Shown here one piece after another: positions 33,638-43,020 of a stretch of DNA of 46,704 nucleotides. Under the pieces are notes generated by a model, which did no database searches, was not told where the DNA came from, and saw only the letters and a program-made list of their open reading frames with translations. The position numbers and the translations under genes were made by a program. Where the stretch lies: positions 1 to 46,704 of the forward strand of contig CAKZMG010000210.1 of assembly GCA_937128235.1 (NCBI GenBank), given 5' to 3'. Position 1 is the first letter of the stretch. Each line of letters begins with the position of its first letter. Origin of the DNA: an uncultured Verrucomicrobiales bacterium. GTDB lineage: Bacteria; Verrucomicrobiota; Verrucomicrobiia; Verrucomicrobiales; Akkermansiaceae.

Positions 33638-34924
33638 ATGGCGCATTTCCAATATCTAGCACTCGATGCTAAAGGCGAACAGACAACGGGCTCTATAGAA
33701 GCTGGCTCAGAAGCAGATGCAATCACCCAGATCAGAGCTCAAGGGCTCTATCCTACGCAGGTGGTGGAGCAGGGCAAAGGCACCCTAAATGCTGCCTCGA
33801 CAAAAGGTAAGTCATCTGTCGGTAAAAAAGGCAAAGGCAAGGCAAAGGCGAAGAAGGTATCCGGAGGTAAGGTAAAGCCAAAGGTAATGATGATCTTCAC
33901 ACGTCAGCTCGCTACATTGATTGACTCAGGCCTTCCCTTGCTCAAAGGACTCAATGTTTTAGCCAAGCAGGAGCCAAATCCAGTGCTGAAGAATACGATC
34001 ACTAGCATCGCGGACTCTGTGCAGAGTGGTTCAACATTCTCAGAAAGTCTAGCGCAGCACCCTAAGCTATTTAACAAGCTCTATGTAAATATGGTCAAAG
34101 CTGGTGAGCTCGGTGGTGTTCTCGAAGTCGTTCTCACACGTCTTGCAGAATACATGGAGAAGGCGAATAAGCTGAAAAATAAGATTGTTTCAGCGATGGT
34201 CTATCCGTTCATCGTGATGTTCATTGCGGTGGCGATCCTCGTCTTCCTTATGGTCGTCGTGGTTCCTCAGTTTAAGAAAATGTTTGAAGACATGGATCAG
34301 ACTTTGCCTCCGATCTCAGAATTTGTGTTTAACTTCTCGGATGCATTGATGGCAAACTTCATCTTCATGCCGGTCGTCGTTTGGTTAGTTCTCGGTTTCA
34401 TGTTACTCGTCTTCCTGTTCAATCAATGGGCAGGCACGGTATCTGGAAGAGAGGCTGTAGATGGATTTAAACTTAAAATGCCTCTACTAGGTGACCTTCA
34501 AAGAAAAAGTGCGATTTCAAGATTTAGCCGAACTCTCGGAACCCTAGTCACATCAGGTGTGCCCATTCTCCAAGCTCTCAACATCACTAGTGATACCGCT
34601 GGAAACGTCGTAGTTTCTAAAGCTATTAACAACATTCACGGTGCGGTTAAAGAAGGTGAGTCCATTGTTACTCCGATGTCGGCAAGTAAGGTATTCCCTC
34701 CAATGGTCATCAGTATGGTGGATGTTGGTGAAGAAACTGGTAAGCTTCCAGACATGTTGCTCAAAGTAGCAGACGTCTATGATGACGAGGTGGATAATGC
34801 TGTGTCAGCACTCACATCGATCATTGAGCCACTCATGATCATTATCCTCGCGGTTATCGTGGGAACCATCGTTGTTGCGATGTTCTTACCACTCATCAAG
34901 ATGATGAACTCAGTGGAGCAGTAA
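33638..34924 (+). CDS. GspF/PilC-type inner membrane platform protein
   Basis: 428 residues with two T2SF domains (about 85-205 and 285-410) and three transmembrane helices near 185, 245 and 395. It links the assembly ATPase to pseudopilin extraction. N-terminal 47 residues are the usual MAHFQYLALDAKG-type domain. The linker at about 47-83 is rich in Gly and Lys (KGKGKAKAKK), longer and more basic than in most GspF, and may contact the ATPases or the membrane. Confidence 0.92.
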   Translation: MAHFQYLALDAKGEQTTGSIEAGSEADAITQIRAQGLYPTQVVEQGKGTLNAASTKGKSSVGKKGKGKAKAKKVSGGKVKPKVMMIFTRQLATLIDSGLPLLKGLNVLAKQEPNPVLKNTITSIADSVQSGSTFSESLAQHPKLFNKLYVNMVKAGELGGVLEVVLTRLAEYMEKANKLKNKIVSAMVYPFIVMFIAVAILVFLMVVVVPQFKKMFEDMDQTLPPISEFVFNFSDALMANFIFMPVVVWLVLGFMLLVFLFNQWAGTVSGREAVDGFKLKMPLLGDLQRKSAISRFSRTLGTLVTSGVPILQALNITSDTAGNVVVSKAINNIHGAVKEGESIVTPMSASKVFPPMVISMVDVGEETGKLPDMLLKVADVYDDEVDNAVSALTSIIEPLMIIILAVIVGTIVVAMFLPLIKMMNSVEQ

Positions 34925-35020
34925 TCCACTTCAGAAATTTAAACTCGCAATTCACGCGAAATCAGGTATATTAGTAGCGTGGTAGAAAATAGTTTTCTGC
35001 CGCGCAACTCCCTTATTCAT

Positions 35021-35584
35021 ATGAAATTATCAGCTCAATATAAAAATAATAGTTCCTTTTCTAAGTCAACGAAAGGCTTCACGCTCATCGAAATCATTGT
35101 GGTCATGGCGATCATTATCAGTCTCGCTGGGATTGGCTTTGGCGTGTTCTTTCAAATGAATAAAACTGCGAGAGAAAATGAAACTCAGACAATACTCGAG
35201 GCTGTTTCAAATGCTATGATCGCGAGATCCGCAGACATTTCTGCTGAGCAGCGTGCAACTGTAGGAATTCAAACTGGCTTCACTTTCCCAAATGGTAATG
35301 GAAGTGATGGCAGCACTGAGGATCTGGTAAGCTACATCTCTGGAGATTTTGATGGCGATGGTAAGACCGATGAAGGTGCTGAAACTAAACTGCCAGAAGT
35401 CTCACCTACAAAGTCAGGTAAAAACTCTTACCTCGATGAAGATGGTAGAATTATTGACTCCTGGAACACTCCTATTCGCTATACATTCCCTGGTGTTTAC
35501 CACACTGAGGACGATGGATTTGACCTCCAGTCAGCAGGTCCAGACCGGACATTTGATACGGATGATGACATCATCCTGAAGTAA
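35021..35584 (+). CDS. GspG-like major pseudopilin
   Basis: 187 residues. Prepilin peptidase site KG/FTLIEIIVV at about 19-20, followed by the hydrophobic helix. The C-terminal part has the GspG pattern SWNTPIRYTFPG and FDLQSAGPDRTFDTDDDI, the calcium-binding loop of major pseudopilins. ATG 35021 is preferred to GTG 34979 as it gives a leader of normal length. No minor pseudopilins (GspH-K) or secretin appear here, so the rest of the machine is encoded elsewhere. Confidence 0.85.
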   Translation: MKLSAQYKNNSSFSKSTKGFTLIEIIVVMAIIISLAGIGFGVFFQMNKTARENETQTILEAVSNAMIARSADISAEQRATVGIQTGFTFPNGNGSDGSTEDLVSYISGDFDGDGKTDEGAETKLPEVSPTKSGKNSYLDEDGRIIDSWNTPIRYTFPGVYHTEDDGFDLQSAGPDRTFDTDDDIILK

Positions 35585-35692
35585 AGCGGGATATTTTTTC
35601 GCTATCTAGTTGAAAAATACTCAGCTTCAGCTATGTATAGACATGTGGGGAAGTAGTTCATTACTTCCTGGCTCGTTCTACTATTGTATCTC

Positions 35693-37006
35693 ATGTCTGA
35701 AACTAGTTATAGCTGGAAAAATGTGCGCTACGGCTCCGGTCGTAAAGCGGCACGTCCAGATAATCTTACGCGCTGGATTCTGATCGCAGTCATACTTGCT
35801 ATTGTCAGTCACATCATCGTTTTGATCGCCATGAAGAAAATGCCGATCTTTTTTAACACATCAGATGCGAACGAAGTAGTCACTCAGAGCGTGGTGGTGC
35901 GGAATGTCATGGATAGGGAATACATCGAGCCTCCTAAAGAAAATAGCACTCCAGAAATAGCTCCACCTACCGAAACAGCAAAAAATCTGCTCGAAGAGTT
36001 AGAAATGCTCGAAGAAGCTCCAGAGGATATGGAGATAGATTTCTCACCTTCGATAGAGGAGCCAGAAATGCTAGTTCCCCATGAAGCGCCACCAATAGAG
36101 GGTGATGTGGATGCTACGGCTGAAGAGCTCACGGCTGGGCTAGAAATCACCGAGAACATTGAAGATCTCGGAGCTACTGATGATTTCCTTAAGCCAGCAG
36201 TGGGACAGATTACCATTGATCCAGGCAAGCAAGCTGCGGATGAGTTTGATCCAGATAAATTTAACACTGAATTAGCGAAGGGAGCAGGTGGAGATACCAA
36301 GGAAGGTGTCATAGAAGGCTTTACTCCATTAGCTGAAATGACCCGTCTCTCACAGGCTGACTTAGAGAAAGCCAAAGGCATGATCGGCTCTGATCTGCTC
36401 TATGATTTCAATAAAGCAATCCTGCGAGATAGTGCAAAAAACAGCCTGCTCAAAGTGGTGCTCATCATTGACAAGAACCCGAATATGAAATGCTGGATCG
36501 AAGGGCATACTGACCTGATCGGTACTAATGAAGCGAATGCGGCACTATCACTCGCTAGAGCAGAAGCGGTGAAACATTGGCTCGTGCATTCCATGAGAAT
36601 TTCAGAGGATAGGCTGTTTGTGCGCGGGCTAGGAAAATCTCAGCCAATCGTCCTCACGGGAGATAAGGATGCGCAGGCTATCAATCGTCGCGTTGAAATA
36701 AAAATGCGTAAGAACCTTCCTCCAGAATATAGAGGGGATACAGCAATCGCTAGGAAACCAAGAATCATTAAGCCAAAGAGAAACCCTAATTTACCAGCAC
36801 TTCCGGCAGATCAGGAAAAACCAGATACAGAACCTAGAGAACCCAAACCACCTAGAGCTGTTCCTGTAGAAGACGATGAGCCTGTAACCCCAGCCACCCC
36901 AGTGAACCCAACAGACCCTGTAATTCCTGTTCCGCCAAAAGCCATTCCGGTAGAGGATGATCCACCGTCTGAGCCCGCCCCTCCAAAAGCGATCCCTGTG
37001 GAATAA
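35693..37006 (+). CDS. TonB-like, proline-rich protein with OmpA domain
   Basis: 437 residues. One N-terminal transmembrane helix (about 28-47) after a basic cytoplasmic start, an acidic Pro/Glu-rich stretch (about 65-190), an OmpA/MotB peptidoglycan-binding domain (about 235-345: LLYDFNKAIL, IEGHTD, SLARAEAVKHWL, NRRVEIKM), and a Pro-rich tail with PPKAIPVE repeated twice. The TonB-like anchor plus OmpA domain suggests a link between the inner membrane and the cell wall. Its place after gspG hints at a structural role for the secretion/pilus machine, though an independent gene is possible (108-bp gap). Confidence 0.75.
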   Translation: MSETSYSWKNVRYGSGRKAARPDNLTRWILIAVILAIVSHIIVLIAMKKMPIFFNTSDANEVVTQSVVVRNVMDREYIEPPKENSTPEIAPPTETAKNLLEELEMLEEAPEDMEIDFSPSIEEPEMLVPHEAPPIEGDVDATAEELTAGLEITENIEDLGATDDFLKPAVGQITIDPGKQAADEFDPDKFNTELAKGAGGDTKEGVIEGFTPLAEMTRLSQADLEKAKGMIGSDLLYDFNKAILRDSAKNSLLKVVLIIDKNPNMKCWIEGHTDLIGTNEANAALSLARAEAVKHWLVHSMRISEDRLFVRGLGKSQPIVLTGDKDAQAINRRVEIKMRKNLPPEYRGDTAIARKPRIIKPKRNPNLPALPADQEKPDTEPREPKPPRAVPVEDDEPVTPATPVNPTDPVIPVPPKAIPVEDDPPSEPAPPKAIPVE

Positions 37007-37070
37007 AATCTAACCCATTAGAACGTGGTTTGCTGTTGCATGTGATAGAGAAATCGGTAGCGTTCCACGT

Positions 37071-38861
37071 ATGCAAAGTCAGAATAATCCGAGCCATACC
37101 CCGAGAAGAACTGGGATGCTTTTTCCCGTGTTTTCCATGCGCCGAAAAGGCGATCTCGGGATAGGTGACACTACCTCAGTGCGTCAGTGTATTGATTGGT
37201 TAAGTGCCTATGATGTAGGTTTTCTACAGCTTTTACCGATCAATGTCAGTGGTTCAGACAACAGCCCATACAGTGCCATTAGTTCTATTGCGCTAGACTT
37301 TATCTACCTCGATATGGCTCAGATCCCTGAACTCAGCCAAGATGATGTAGATACCGTCAGAACCGAGCTTGCGGGTGAGTGGCTAGAGTCGGAAAAGGTG
37401 GACTACACGATGGTGCGAAAGGCAAAGTCACAGCTACTCCGCCTAGCCTATGAGCGATACCAACAAGACTCGACTGACTCCTCGGAATTTAAGGCCTTCA
37501 TGAAGCAAGAGGCTGACTGGCTAGTCCCATACTGCAAATACCGTTGGCTCATGGAAGAAGCTGGTGGAGCAGAGGGAAGCGAGGACTGGACCAGCTGGCC
37601 AAAGGAATTTAATACACCGCGCAAGGCTCTCAGCTATGAGCGAAAAAAAGATAAAGTGACAGACGGCGGTCCACGAGCCGTCCAAGAATACTACGCTTGG
37701 GTTCAGTGGCACGCATTTTCACAGTGGCGCGCTGTCAGAAACTACGCAGACACCACGGGTATGAAGCTCATGGGGGACATTCCCATCGGTGTTTCAAATG
37801 CCAGTGCAGACGTATTTTTCGAGCCGCAATGGTTTAAAGAAGACTGGTATGGCGGTGCTCCACCTGAGACCGTGTTTAAGGATGATGCCTTCGCTTGTAA
37901 GTGGGGGCAGAACTGGGGAGTCCCGCTCTATGACTGGGACGCTCTAGAGGATGATAAATTTTCCTGGTGGAAGAGAAGAATCACCAAACTCACGGACATC
38001 TTCCATATTTTTAGGATCGATCACATTCTAGGCTTCTACCGCATCTATGCTTTCCCTTGGCATCCTAAGAAAAATGCCGAGTTTCTGGAACTCACTCCCG
38101 CTGAGGCGAAAAAACTTACCTTTGGCGAGCTACCACATTTCTACCCAAGAGCAGATGATAGTATGGCTAATAAGGCTCAGAATCTCATGGATGGCGATAC
38201 CTACCTCAAAGCGATCCTAGAAGCTGCGAAAGGCTACGAAGTAGTGGGCGAGGACCTAGGCTGCGTTCCAGACTATGTCAGACCTCATCTCGCTGAGCTC
38301 GGCATCGCAGGGTTTAAAATCTGTCACTGGGAAACTAATATGTTTGGAGATGCGCAGCAGCCGCATGAGCATCCGCACTGTGCCTTCGCTACCTATGCCA
38401 CGCATGACCATCCATCCATCCGCTCCATGTGGGAAGAGCTCCGCCAAAATATAGCCGATGGCTGTGAAGGATCTGGCGATGGCTTGAAAATCATCAGCCA
38501 ATACGCGGATTTGCCAGTCATGGACGCAGATCAGTATCCTGCATTTAACTCAGTGATAAAGTGGGCACTGTTAGAGTCTCTGCTGAAATCAGGCGCAAGC
38601 TATGCCGCTCTCATGATCACAGATATTCTCGATAGCCGAGCACGTATCAATGCCCCTGGCACAGTAGGCGATCACAACTGGACATACCGAGTCGACTGGA
38701 AGCTAGAGGATGTTCCAGACGAAGTTTCTAAAGAAATGGGTAAGCTCGCGGTCTATACGGAGTATCACGATCGTATCGTAGAGCAGCATACTGATGATTC
38801 AAAAAATTCACCTACTTCACTTAAACTCTCCCAGAATTTAGCTACGAAAACATTTAACTAA
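37071..38861 (+). CDS. malQ: 4-alpha-glucanotransferase (GH77)
   Basis: 596 residues, transfers alpha-1,4-glucan segments between maltodextrins. FRIDHILGFYR carries the catalytic nucleophile Asp, GEDLGCVP the acid/base Glu, and ATHDHPSIRSMW the third conserved Asp. SGSDNSPYSAISS near residue 62 is the N-terminal GH77 glucan-binding loop. The next gene, a GH13 enzyme, starts 3 bp after the stop, so the pair forms a glycogen or maltodextrin operon. Confidence 0.93.
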   Translation: MQSQNNPSHTPRRTGMLFPVFSMRRKGDLGIGDTTSVRQCIDWLSAYDVGFLQLLPINVSGSDNSPYSAISSIALDFIYLDMAQIPELSQDDVDTVRTELAGEWLESEKVDYTMVRKAKSQLLRLAYERYQQDSTDSSEFKAFMKQEADWLVPYCKYRWLMEEAGGAEGSEDWTSWPKEFNTPRKALSYERKKDKVTDGGPRAVQEYYAWVQWHAFSQWRAVRNYADTTGMKLMGDIPIGVSNASADVFFEPQWFKEDWYGGAPPETVFKDDAFACKWGQNWGVPLYDWDALEDDKFSWWKRRITKLTDIFHIFRIDHILGFYRIYAFPWHPKKNAEFLELTPAEAKKLTFGELPHFYPRADDSMANKAQNLMDGDTYLKAILEAAKGYEVVGEDLGCVPDYVRPHLAELGIAGFKICHWETNMFGDAQQPHEHPHCAFATYATHDHPSIRSMWEELRQNIADGCEGSGDGLKIISQYADLPVMDADQYPAFNSVIKWALLESLLKSGASYAALMITDILDSRARINAPGTVGDHNWTYRVDWKLEDVPDEVSKEMGKLAVYTEYHDRIVEQHTDDSKNSPTSLKLSQNLATKTFN

Positions 38862-38864
38862 AAG

Positions 38865-40562
38865 ATGAAGACAACCATTTATCAACTCTTTGTTAGGCAT
38901 TTTGGTAATCTCAAAAACTCTGGGAGAGAGGGCGGGAATATAGAGCGAAATGGCTGCGGAAAATTTGCAGATATTACTGATAAAGCACTCCTAGAAATTA
39001 AAAAACTAGGATTCACTCATGTCTGGCTCACCGGTGTACTAGAACATGCCAGTGGAACAGCTTACCCAAACAGACCGGCAGACAACGCTAAAATACTCAA
39101 GGGTGTCGCTGGTAGCCCCTATGCTGTTAGAGATTATTTCGATGTCTCTCCGGATCTCGCGCTGGATGTCGATAAAAGGATAGATGAATTTAAGTACCTC
39201 GTAGAACGCTGCCATGGTGCTGGTCTGCGAGTGCTGATCGATTTCATCCCAAACCACGTAGCGAGATCTTACGAGAGTGATGTCCGTCCGTATCAGAGTT
39301 TTGGTAAAGATGATGACGTTACGCAATTCTGCACGATGGATAATAGTTTCTACTATCTTGAGGGCAACAAGCCACTAGAGCTACCAGGTGGAATCTATAA
39401 CGTTGAAAAAAATCCGCGTGTGACCGGTAATAACGCCGTGACTCATGCCCCTAGTAATCATGACTGGTATGAGACAGTGAAGCTCAACTACGGCTATGAC
39501 TTCACTAATAATGGAGGTGAGAAGCTTTTCAGCGATGATCAGATCCCCAAGACCTGGAACCTCATGGACTCCATCCTGACTTATTGGCAGGAGCTCGGAG
39601 TGGATGGGTTCCGCTGTGATATGGCTCACATGGTTCCTATGGAATTTTGGAAATGGGCAGTGGATAAAGCCAGAGACCGATACGCACATGTGTATTTCCT
39701 AGCAGAAGCCTACGCCGGAGACCCGATGAAAGTGACGGACGGTAACGTTCTCAAGGAATTGTTAGAATCTGGATTTGATGAAATTTATGACAGCCATAGC
39801 TACGATATGGTCAAAGGACTCTACGAGCATGGCAAGTGGGCAAATGATCTGGATGAACTCCTCTGGGACGCTGACAGGCTCCACAAAATGACGCGCTACG
39901 CAGAAAACCACGATGAAGTAAGAATAGCCTCACCACAGCACTGGGGTGGTCATGGTCCTAACATCGGCATGGCTGTGAGCGGGTTTTTATTCGGCATCGG
40001 ATCTGGTGCTTGTCTTTTCTACAACGGCCAAGAAGTAGGAGAAACTGCCGAGGGAGCTAAGGGCTACAGTGGCGATGATGGCAAGACGAGCATTTTTGAT
40101 TACATCGCACTCCCAGAACTCCAGAAATGGGTCAATGGCCACACCTACGATGGCAATGAACTCAGTGATGAGCAGGACGAACTCCGCGAGTGGTATGGAA
40201 AATGGATCAACGTCTTACAGGAGCCTGCATTCAGTAAAGGGGAGACCTACGGGCTGAATTCCTTTAATAATGACAACAAGAACTACGGCAGACTCGATGG
40301 CGAAAACGTGAGTGGTCATTGGCTCTACAGCTTCTTGAGATATGACAAAAAAAGCGATCAAGCATACCTCGTAGTGATCAATTTCCACCCAACAGAAACC
40401 ATGCATGATCTGGACATCTGGTTCTCCAAGGATGCCCGAAAATGGCTAGGCAACTACAGCTACGAGAGCATCCAGCTCGAAAAGCTCCGCCCATGCGAGG
40501 TCATGACCTACTGCATGAAGCATGCAAAAGAGGAGACCGCTACTGCAGAGCAAAAAAAGTAA
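38865..40562 (+). CDS. Alpha-amylase family glycoside hydrolase (GH13)
   Basis: 565 residues. The conserved GH13 regions are: LIDFIPNHVA (I), GFRCDMAHM with nucleophile Asp (II), FLAEAYAG with acid/base Glu (III) and ENHDEVR (IV). No signal peptide, so it acts in the cytosol, on glycogen- or maltodextrin-type glucans or as a transferase such as a trehalose-forming or maltosyltransferase enzyme; specificity is not clear from motifs. Coupled to malQ (3-bp gap). Confidence 0.88.
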   Translation: MKTTIYQLFVRHFGNLKNSGREGGNIERNGCGKFADITDKALLEIKKLGFTHVWLTGVLEHASGTAYPNRPADNAKILKGVAGSPYAVRDYFDVSPDLALDVDKRIDEFKYLVERCHGAGLRVLIDFIPNHVARSYESDVRPYQSFGKDDDVTQFCTMDNSFYYLEGNKPLELPGGIYNVEKNPRVTGNNAVTHAPSNHDWYETVKLNYGYDFTNNGGEKLFSDDQIPKTWNLMDSILTYWQELGVDGFRCDMAHMVPMEFWKWAVDKARDRYAHVYFLAEAYAGDPMKVTDGNVLKELLESGFDEIYDSHSYDMVKGLYEHGKWANDLDELLWDADRLHKMTRYAENHDEVRIASPQHWGGHGPNIGMAVSGFLFGIGSGACLFYNGQEVGETAEGAKGYSGDDGKTSIFDYIALPELQKWVNGHTYDGNELSDEQDELREWYGKWINVLQEPAFSKGETYGLNSFNNDNKNYGRLDGENVSGHWLYSFLRYDKKSDQAYLVVINFHPTETMHDLDIWFSKDARKWLGNYSYESIQLEKLRPCEVMTYCMKHAKEETATAEQKK

Positions 40563-40571
40563 AACCAAGCA

Positions 40572-40599
40572 TTGCCAAACAGAACACTTTAAGTATATT
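40572..40599 (+). promoter_or_regulatory. Promoter of the CAU tRNA
   Basis: TTGCCA (40572-40577), 16-nt spacer, TATATT (40594-40599), ending 21 bp before the tRNA. Good match to a housekeeping promoter. Confidence 0.6.
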
Positions 40600-40620
40600 C
40601 GCAACGTTCTCAAATGAGAC

Positions 40621-40693
40621 GGGGGTGTAGCTCAGCGGTTAGAGCAGTCGACTCATAATCGATTGGCCGAGAGTTCGATTCTCTCCACCCCTA
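40621..40693 (+). tRNA. tRNA with CAU anticodon (Ile2 or elongator Met)
   Basis: Complete cloverleaf: acceptor GGGGGTG/CACCCCT (G1-T72 wobble), D-stem GCTC/GAGC, anticodon stem GTCGA/TCGAT with loop CTCATAA (anticodon CAT), T-arm GAGAG/CTCTC with TTCGATT, discriminator A. CCA is not encoded. The CGACTCATAATCG arm and TTGG junction resemble tRNA-Ile2, whose C34 becomes lysidine, more than elongator Met. Oligo-T (TTTTTCC, TTTTTTT) follows as terminator. Confidence 0.9.
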
Positions 40694-40706
40694 CTTTTTC
40701 CTTTTT

Positions 40707-42116
40707 TTATTCTCCCAAGCAATACAAAAACCCATTTTTCGATGCTGCATAAATGCGTTTATTCCACACCACTGGCGTAGCGTCAAACATCGGTCCCTTG
40801 AGGCGATCTAACAGTTTGAGCTTATGGTTGGGAGTGACTTCATAGAGGTCGAGCCCGTTGTCGTATCCGATGATGATTTTGTTATCGATAAAGAGCGGAG
40901 TGGAAATAGAACCCTGCGGAAGTCTCACCGTATCGAGCACGAGCGGGGAAGGATATTGTTTCTTCTGATTGGGACCCCAGACGCGTTTATTAGGGGTAAG
41001 TTTTTTGTGATTGATGAGAGTGAGCGTGCCATCCACTCCTGCGAAACAGGCGAGGTCTCCAGAAATGTTAGAGGCGGTTCTGTGATTCACAGCAGGTGAG
41101 CCAACCATGCCGCCAGCCCACTCATACCACTTTTTGTTAGGGAGCGGGTGATACCACTCTACTCTTCCACGAGGTTTGATTTTCATCACTCCGCCTTGAC
41201 CAGCGATGAATTCCTTTTCTATCCCTAACAGAAGATGATTGTCATTGGTCAGCGGCATGGTGGCATTGAGATCTCCACCCACATTGAAATGCCATTTTCT
41301 CCCAAACATACCAGCTGTGTGACCATATATCCTACCACCACCAGTCGCTGTGTAGGCTACTCCCTTATACACGGTAGGCGATGACTCGCAGGAGAGCTCG
41401 TAGCTGTGGGTCTTGGTATCGATGCTTTCAAACAAGTTGTATTGCTTGTAAATATGAGGCTCGGCGATCCCTGTTTTTGGATTGAGCTTTGCTTTAGCTG
41501 GATCTGGATTGAGATAGAGGAGTTTGCCGTTTTCTGTGGGGATACAAAACTTACCTCTAATCATCACGCCTGAGGCATCGACATCGCGTGAGTTGCAGAA
41601 GGTGCGCGGTGAGTTGTGCTGCCATTGTTTTTTTCCTGTTAGATAGGAAATTCCATGCAGACTGTAGGCTGGATCTTTGAAAAAGTCAGCATTCGCTCCA
41701 CGGCGAGAGCCAGAGATGATGAGAAATTTCTGCTCAGGGTTTCTGTTAGAGGTAGTGACAAATGTCGGTGTGCCTTTGATGACATCACCAAGATCACAAT
41801 TCCAGATGAGCTTGCCATCACGCGCACGGATTTTGCGGAGCTTGTGGCTCAGTGTGGGCTGGATCAGGTAGAGTTCGCCATTTTCACTGATGATGAGCGG
41901 CTGACCGGTCCAGCCGGCACCGCTCCAGTATTTCTTCTTCCCGCTGATCATCGTGTAGCCCGTGCCCAGATGAGTTTTCCATTTCAGGCGGAGTTTGCTC
42001 GGAGCTGAGTTCCCGTAGTAATTTCGCTGCTCATCACCGAGGTAAGTTTTTATGATCGGCTTGATCTGCGCGGAGCAGATAGAAGTGAGGAGGGTGAAAA
42101 TGAGGATAAGTTTCAT
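40707..42116 (-). CDS. Exported PQQ-like beta-propeller protein
   Basis: 469 residues. Signal peptide about 1-16 (ending ICSA). The rest is a series of WD/PQQ-type beta-propeller blades, with repeated GKLIWNCDLG, KQWQHNSPRT and YLNPDPA type strands. PQQ-binding-like propellers include dehydrogenases and BamB-like scaffolds; catalytic residues of quinoprotein dehydrogenases are not recognisable, so a binding role in the periplasm is more likely. It is 5 bp after engB on the same strand. Confidence 0.78.
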   Translation of the reverse strand: MKLILIFTLLTSICSAQIKPIIKTYLGDEQRNYYGNSAPSKLRLKWKTHLGTGYTMISGKKKYWSGAGWTGQPLIISENGELYLIQPTLSHKLRKIRARDGKLIWNCDLGDVIKGTPTFVTTSNRNPEQKFLIISGSRRGANADFFKDPAYSLHGISYLTGKKQWQHNSPRTFCNSRDVDASGVMIRGKFCIPTENGKLLYLNPDPAKAKLNPKTGIAEPHIYKQYNLFESIDTKTHSYELSCESSPTVYKGVAYTATGGGRIYGHTAGMFGRKWHFNVGGDLNATMPLTNDNHLLLGIEKEFIAGQGGVMKIKPRGRVEWYHPLPNKKWYEWAGGMVGSPAVNHRTASNISGDLACFAGVDGTLTLINHKKLTPNKRVWGPNQKKQYPSPLVLDTVRLPQGSISTPLFIDNKIIIGYDNGLDLYEVTPNHKLKLLDRLKGPMFDATPVVWNKRIYAASKNGFLYCLGE

Positions 42117-42121
42117 GTCCG

Positions 42122-42721
42122 TTACTTGCTTTTAATCGCAGCGTCAATGAAGGCGAGGATTTCTCTTCGTCCATCACGCTTCTTAGATGAGCTAGTGAAA
42201 AACTTTGGAAGACCCTCACAAAACTCACTCATGGAATGCAGGAACGCGTCTTGGTTTCTCCGCACAGCACCAGGCTTGGCTTTATCTGACTTAGTGAAAA
42301 CCAGAACAAACGGGATGTTAGAGTTCATCAGCCACTCAGTGAAGCGGAGGTCTATTTCCTGTGGCGGTAATTTAGAATCTATCAGCACGAACACACAGCG
42401 CAGGGTCTCGCGGTTAATGAGATAGTCATCTACAAATTCTTGGAACTTCGCTTGCTCAGCTTTAGAAATTTTTGCGTAGCCATAGCCAGGAAGATCAATG
42501 AGCTTCCATTTCTTATTGATGTTAAAAAAGTTAATCAGCCTGGTTCTGCCAGGTGTGGATGAGACAATGGCGATGTCTTTTTTCTGCCCAGAAAGCATGT
42601 TGATGAGCGATGATTTACCTACATTTGATCTGCCCACGAAGGCAAATTCAGGTAGCGATGCCGGCGGGCATTCATCGAGCACTGAGGCACTAGTTTCAAA
42701 CTCTGCGGAGTGGATTTGCAT
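42122..42721 (-). CDS. engB: Ribosome-assembly GTPase EngB (YsxC/YihA)
   Basis: 199 residues, normal length. G1 GRSNVGKSS (about 29-37), G2 Thr in STPGRT, G3 DLPGYG, G4 TKSD and G5 SSSKK. Essential GTPase acting on the large ribosomal subunit. ATG 42721 is chosen because the preceding 36 codons are unconserved. The G domains are all intact. Confidence 0.95.
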   Translation of the reverse strand: MQIHSAEFETSASVLDECPPASLPEFAFVGRSNVGKSSLINMLSGQKKDIAIVSSTPGRTRLINFFNINKKWKLIDLPGYGYAKISKAEQAKFQEFVDDYLINRETLRCVFVLIDSKLPPQEIDLRFTEWLMNSNIPFVLVFTKSDKAKPGAVRRNQDAFLHSMSEFCEGLPKFFTSSSKKRDGRREILAFIDAAIKSK

Positions 42722-42797
42722 AGGCAGAGAGTAACAGTAGATTTCTATGGTGCTAGTCAGAATATGTAGATTTTTTGAATGAAGGTGATGAAGCCTT

Positions 42798-42986
42798 GGG
42801 TTGATGGATTTTTTACCACGAATCGGCACGAATCTTCACGAATGGGTGCACGATGAAGGTGCACGATGAAACTTTTTTGAACCACGGAAGACACGGATTA
42901 GCACGGAACTGGGTTGATGAAACGGAACTTGGGTTGAAGGGTTGATGGATTTTTTTCTACAGAATTAACATAATGGACAGAATTTT
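42798..42986. repeat. Composite intergenic repeat: 10-, 13- and 9-nt period blocks
   Basis: The 429-bp gap between engB and comM holds no gene. CACGAATCGG, CACGAATCTT, CACGAATGGG (42817-42846) run in 10-nt phase, followed by a 13-nt duplicate (TGCACGATGAAGG, TGCACGATGAAAC, 42847-42872). CACGGAAGA, CACGGATTAG, CACGGAACTG (42883-42911) and CAGAATTAA, CATAATGGA, CAGAATTTT (42960-42986) follow. The spacer GGGTTGATGGATTTTTT occurs at 42798-42814 and again at 42939-42955, so the blocks are separated by T-rich spacers. Confidence 0.7.
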
Positions 42987-43020
42987 GGGATGATGGAATG
43001 GAGTTAGGCTTGGTGAAGGA

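Noticed and set aside
35884-36381. 165-residue Ser-rich minus-strand ORF
   Set aside because: Shadow of the acidic Glu/Pro-rich part of the OmpA-domain gene; low complexity and no start signal.
42722-42829. 36-codon N-terminal extension of EngB
   Set aside because: EngB proteins start about 28 residues before the G1 motif, which fits ATG 42721.
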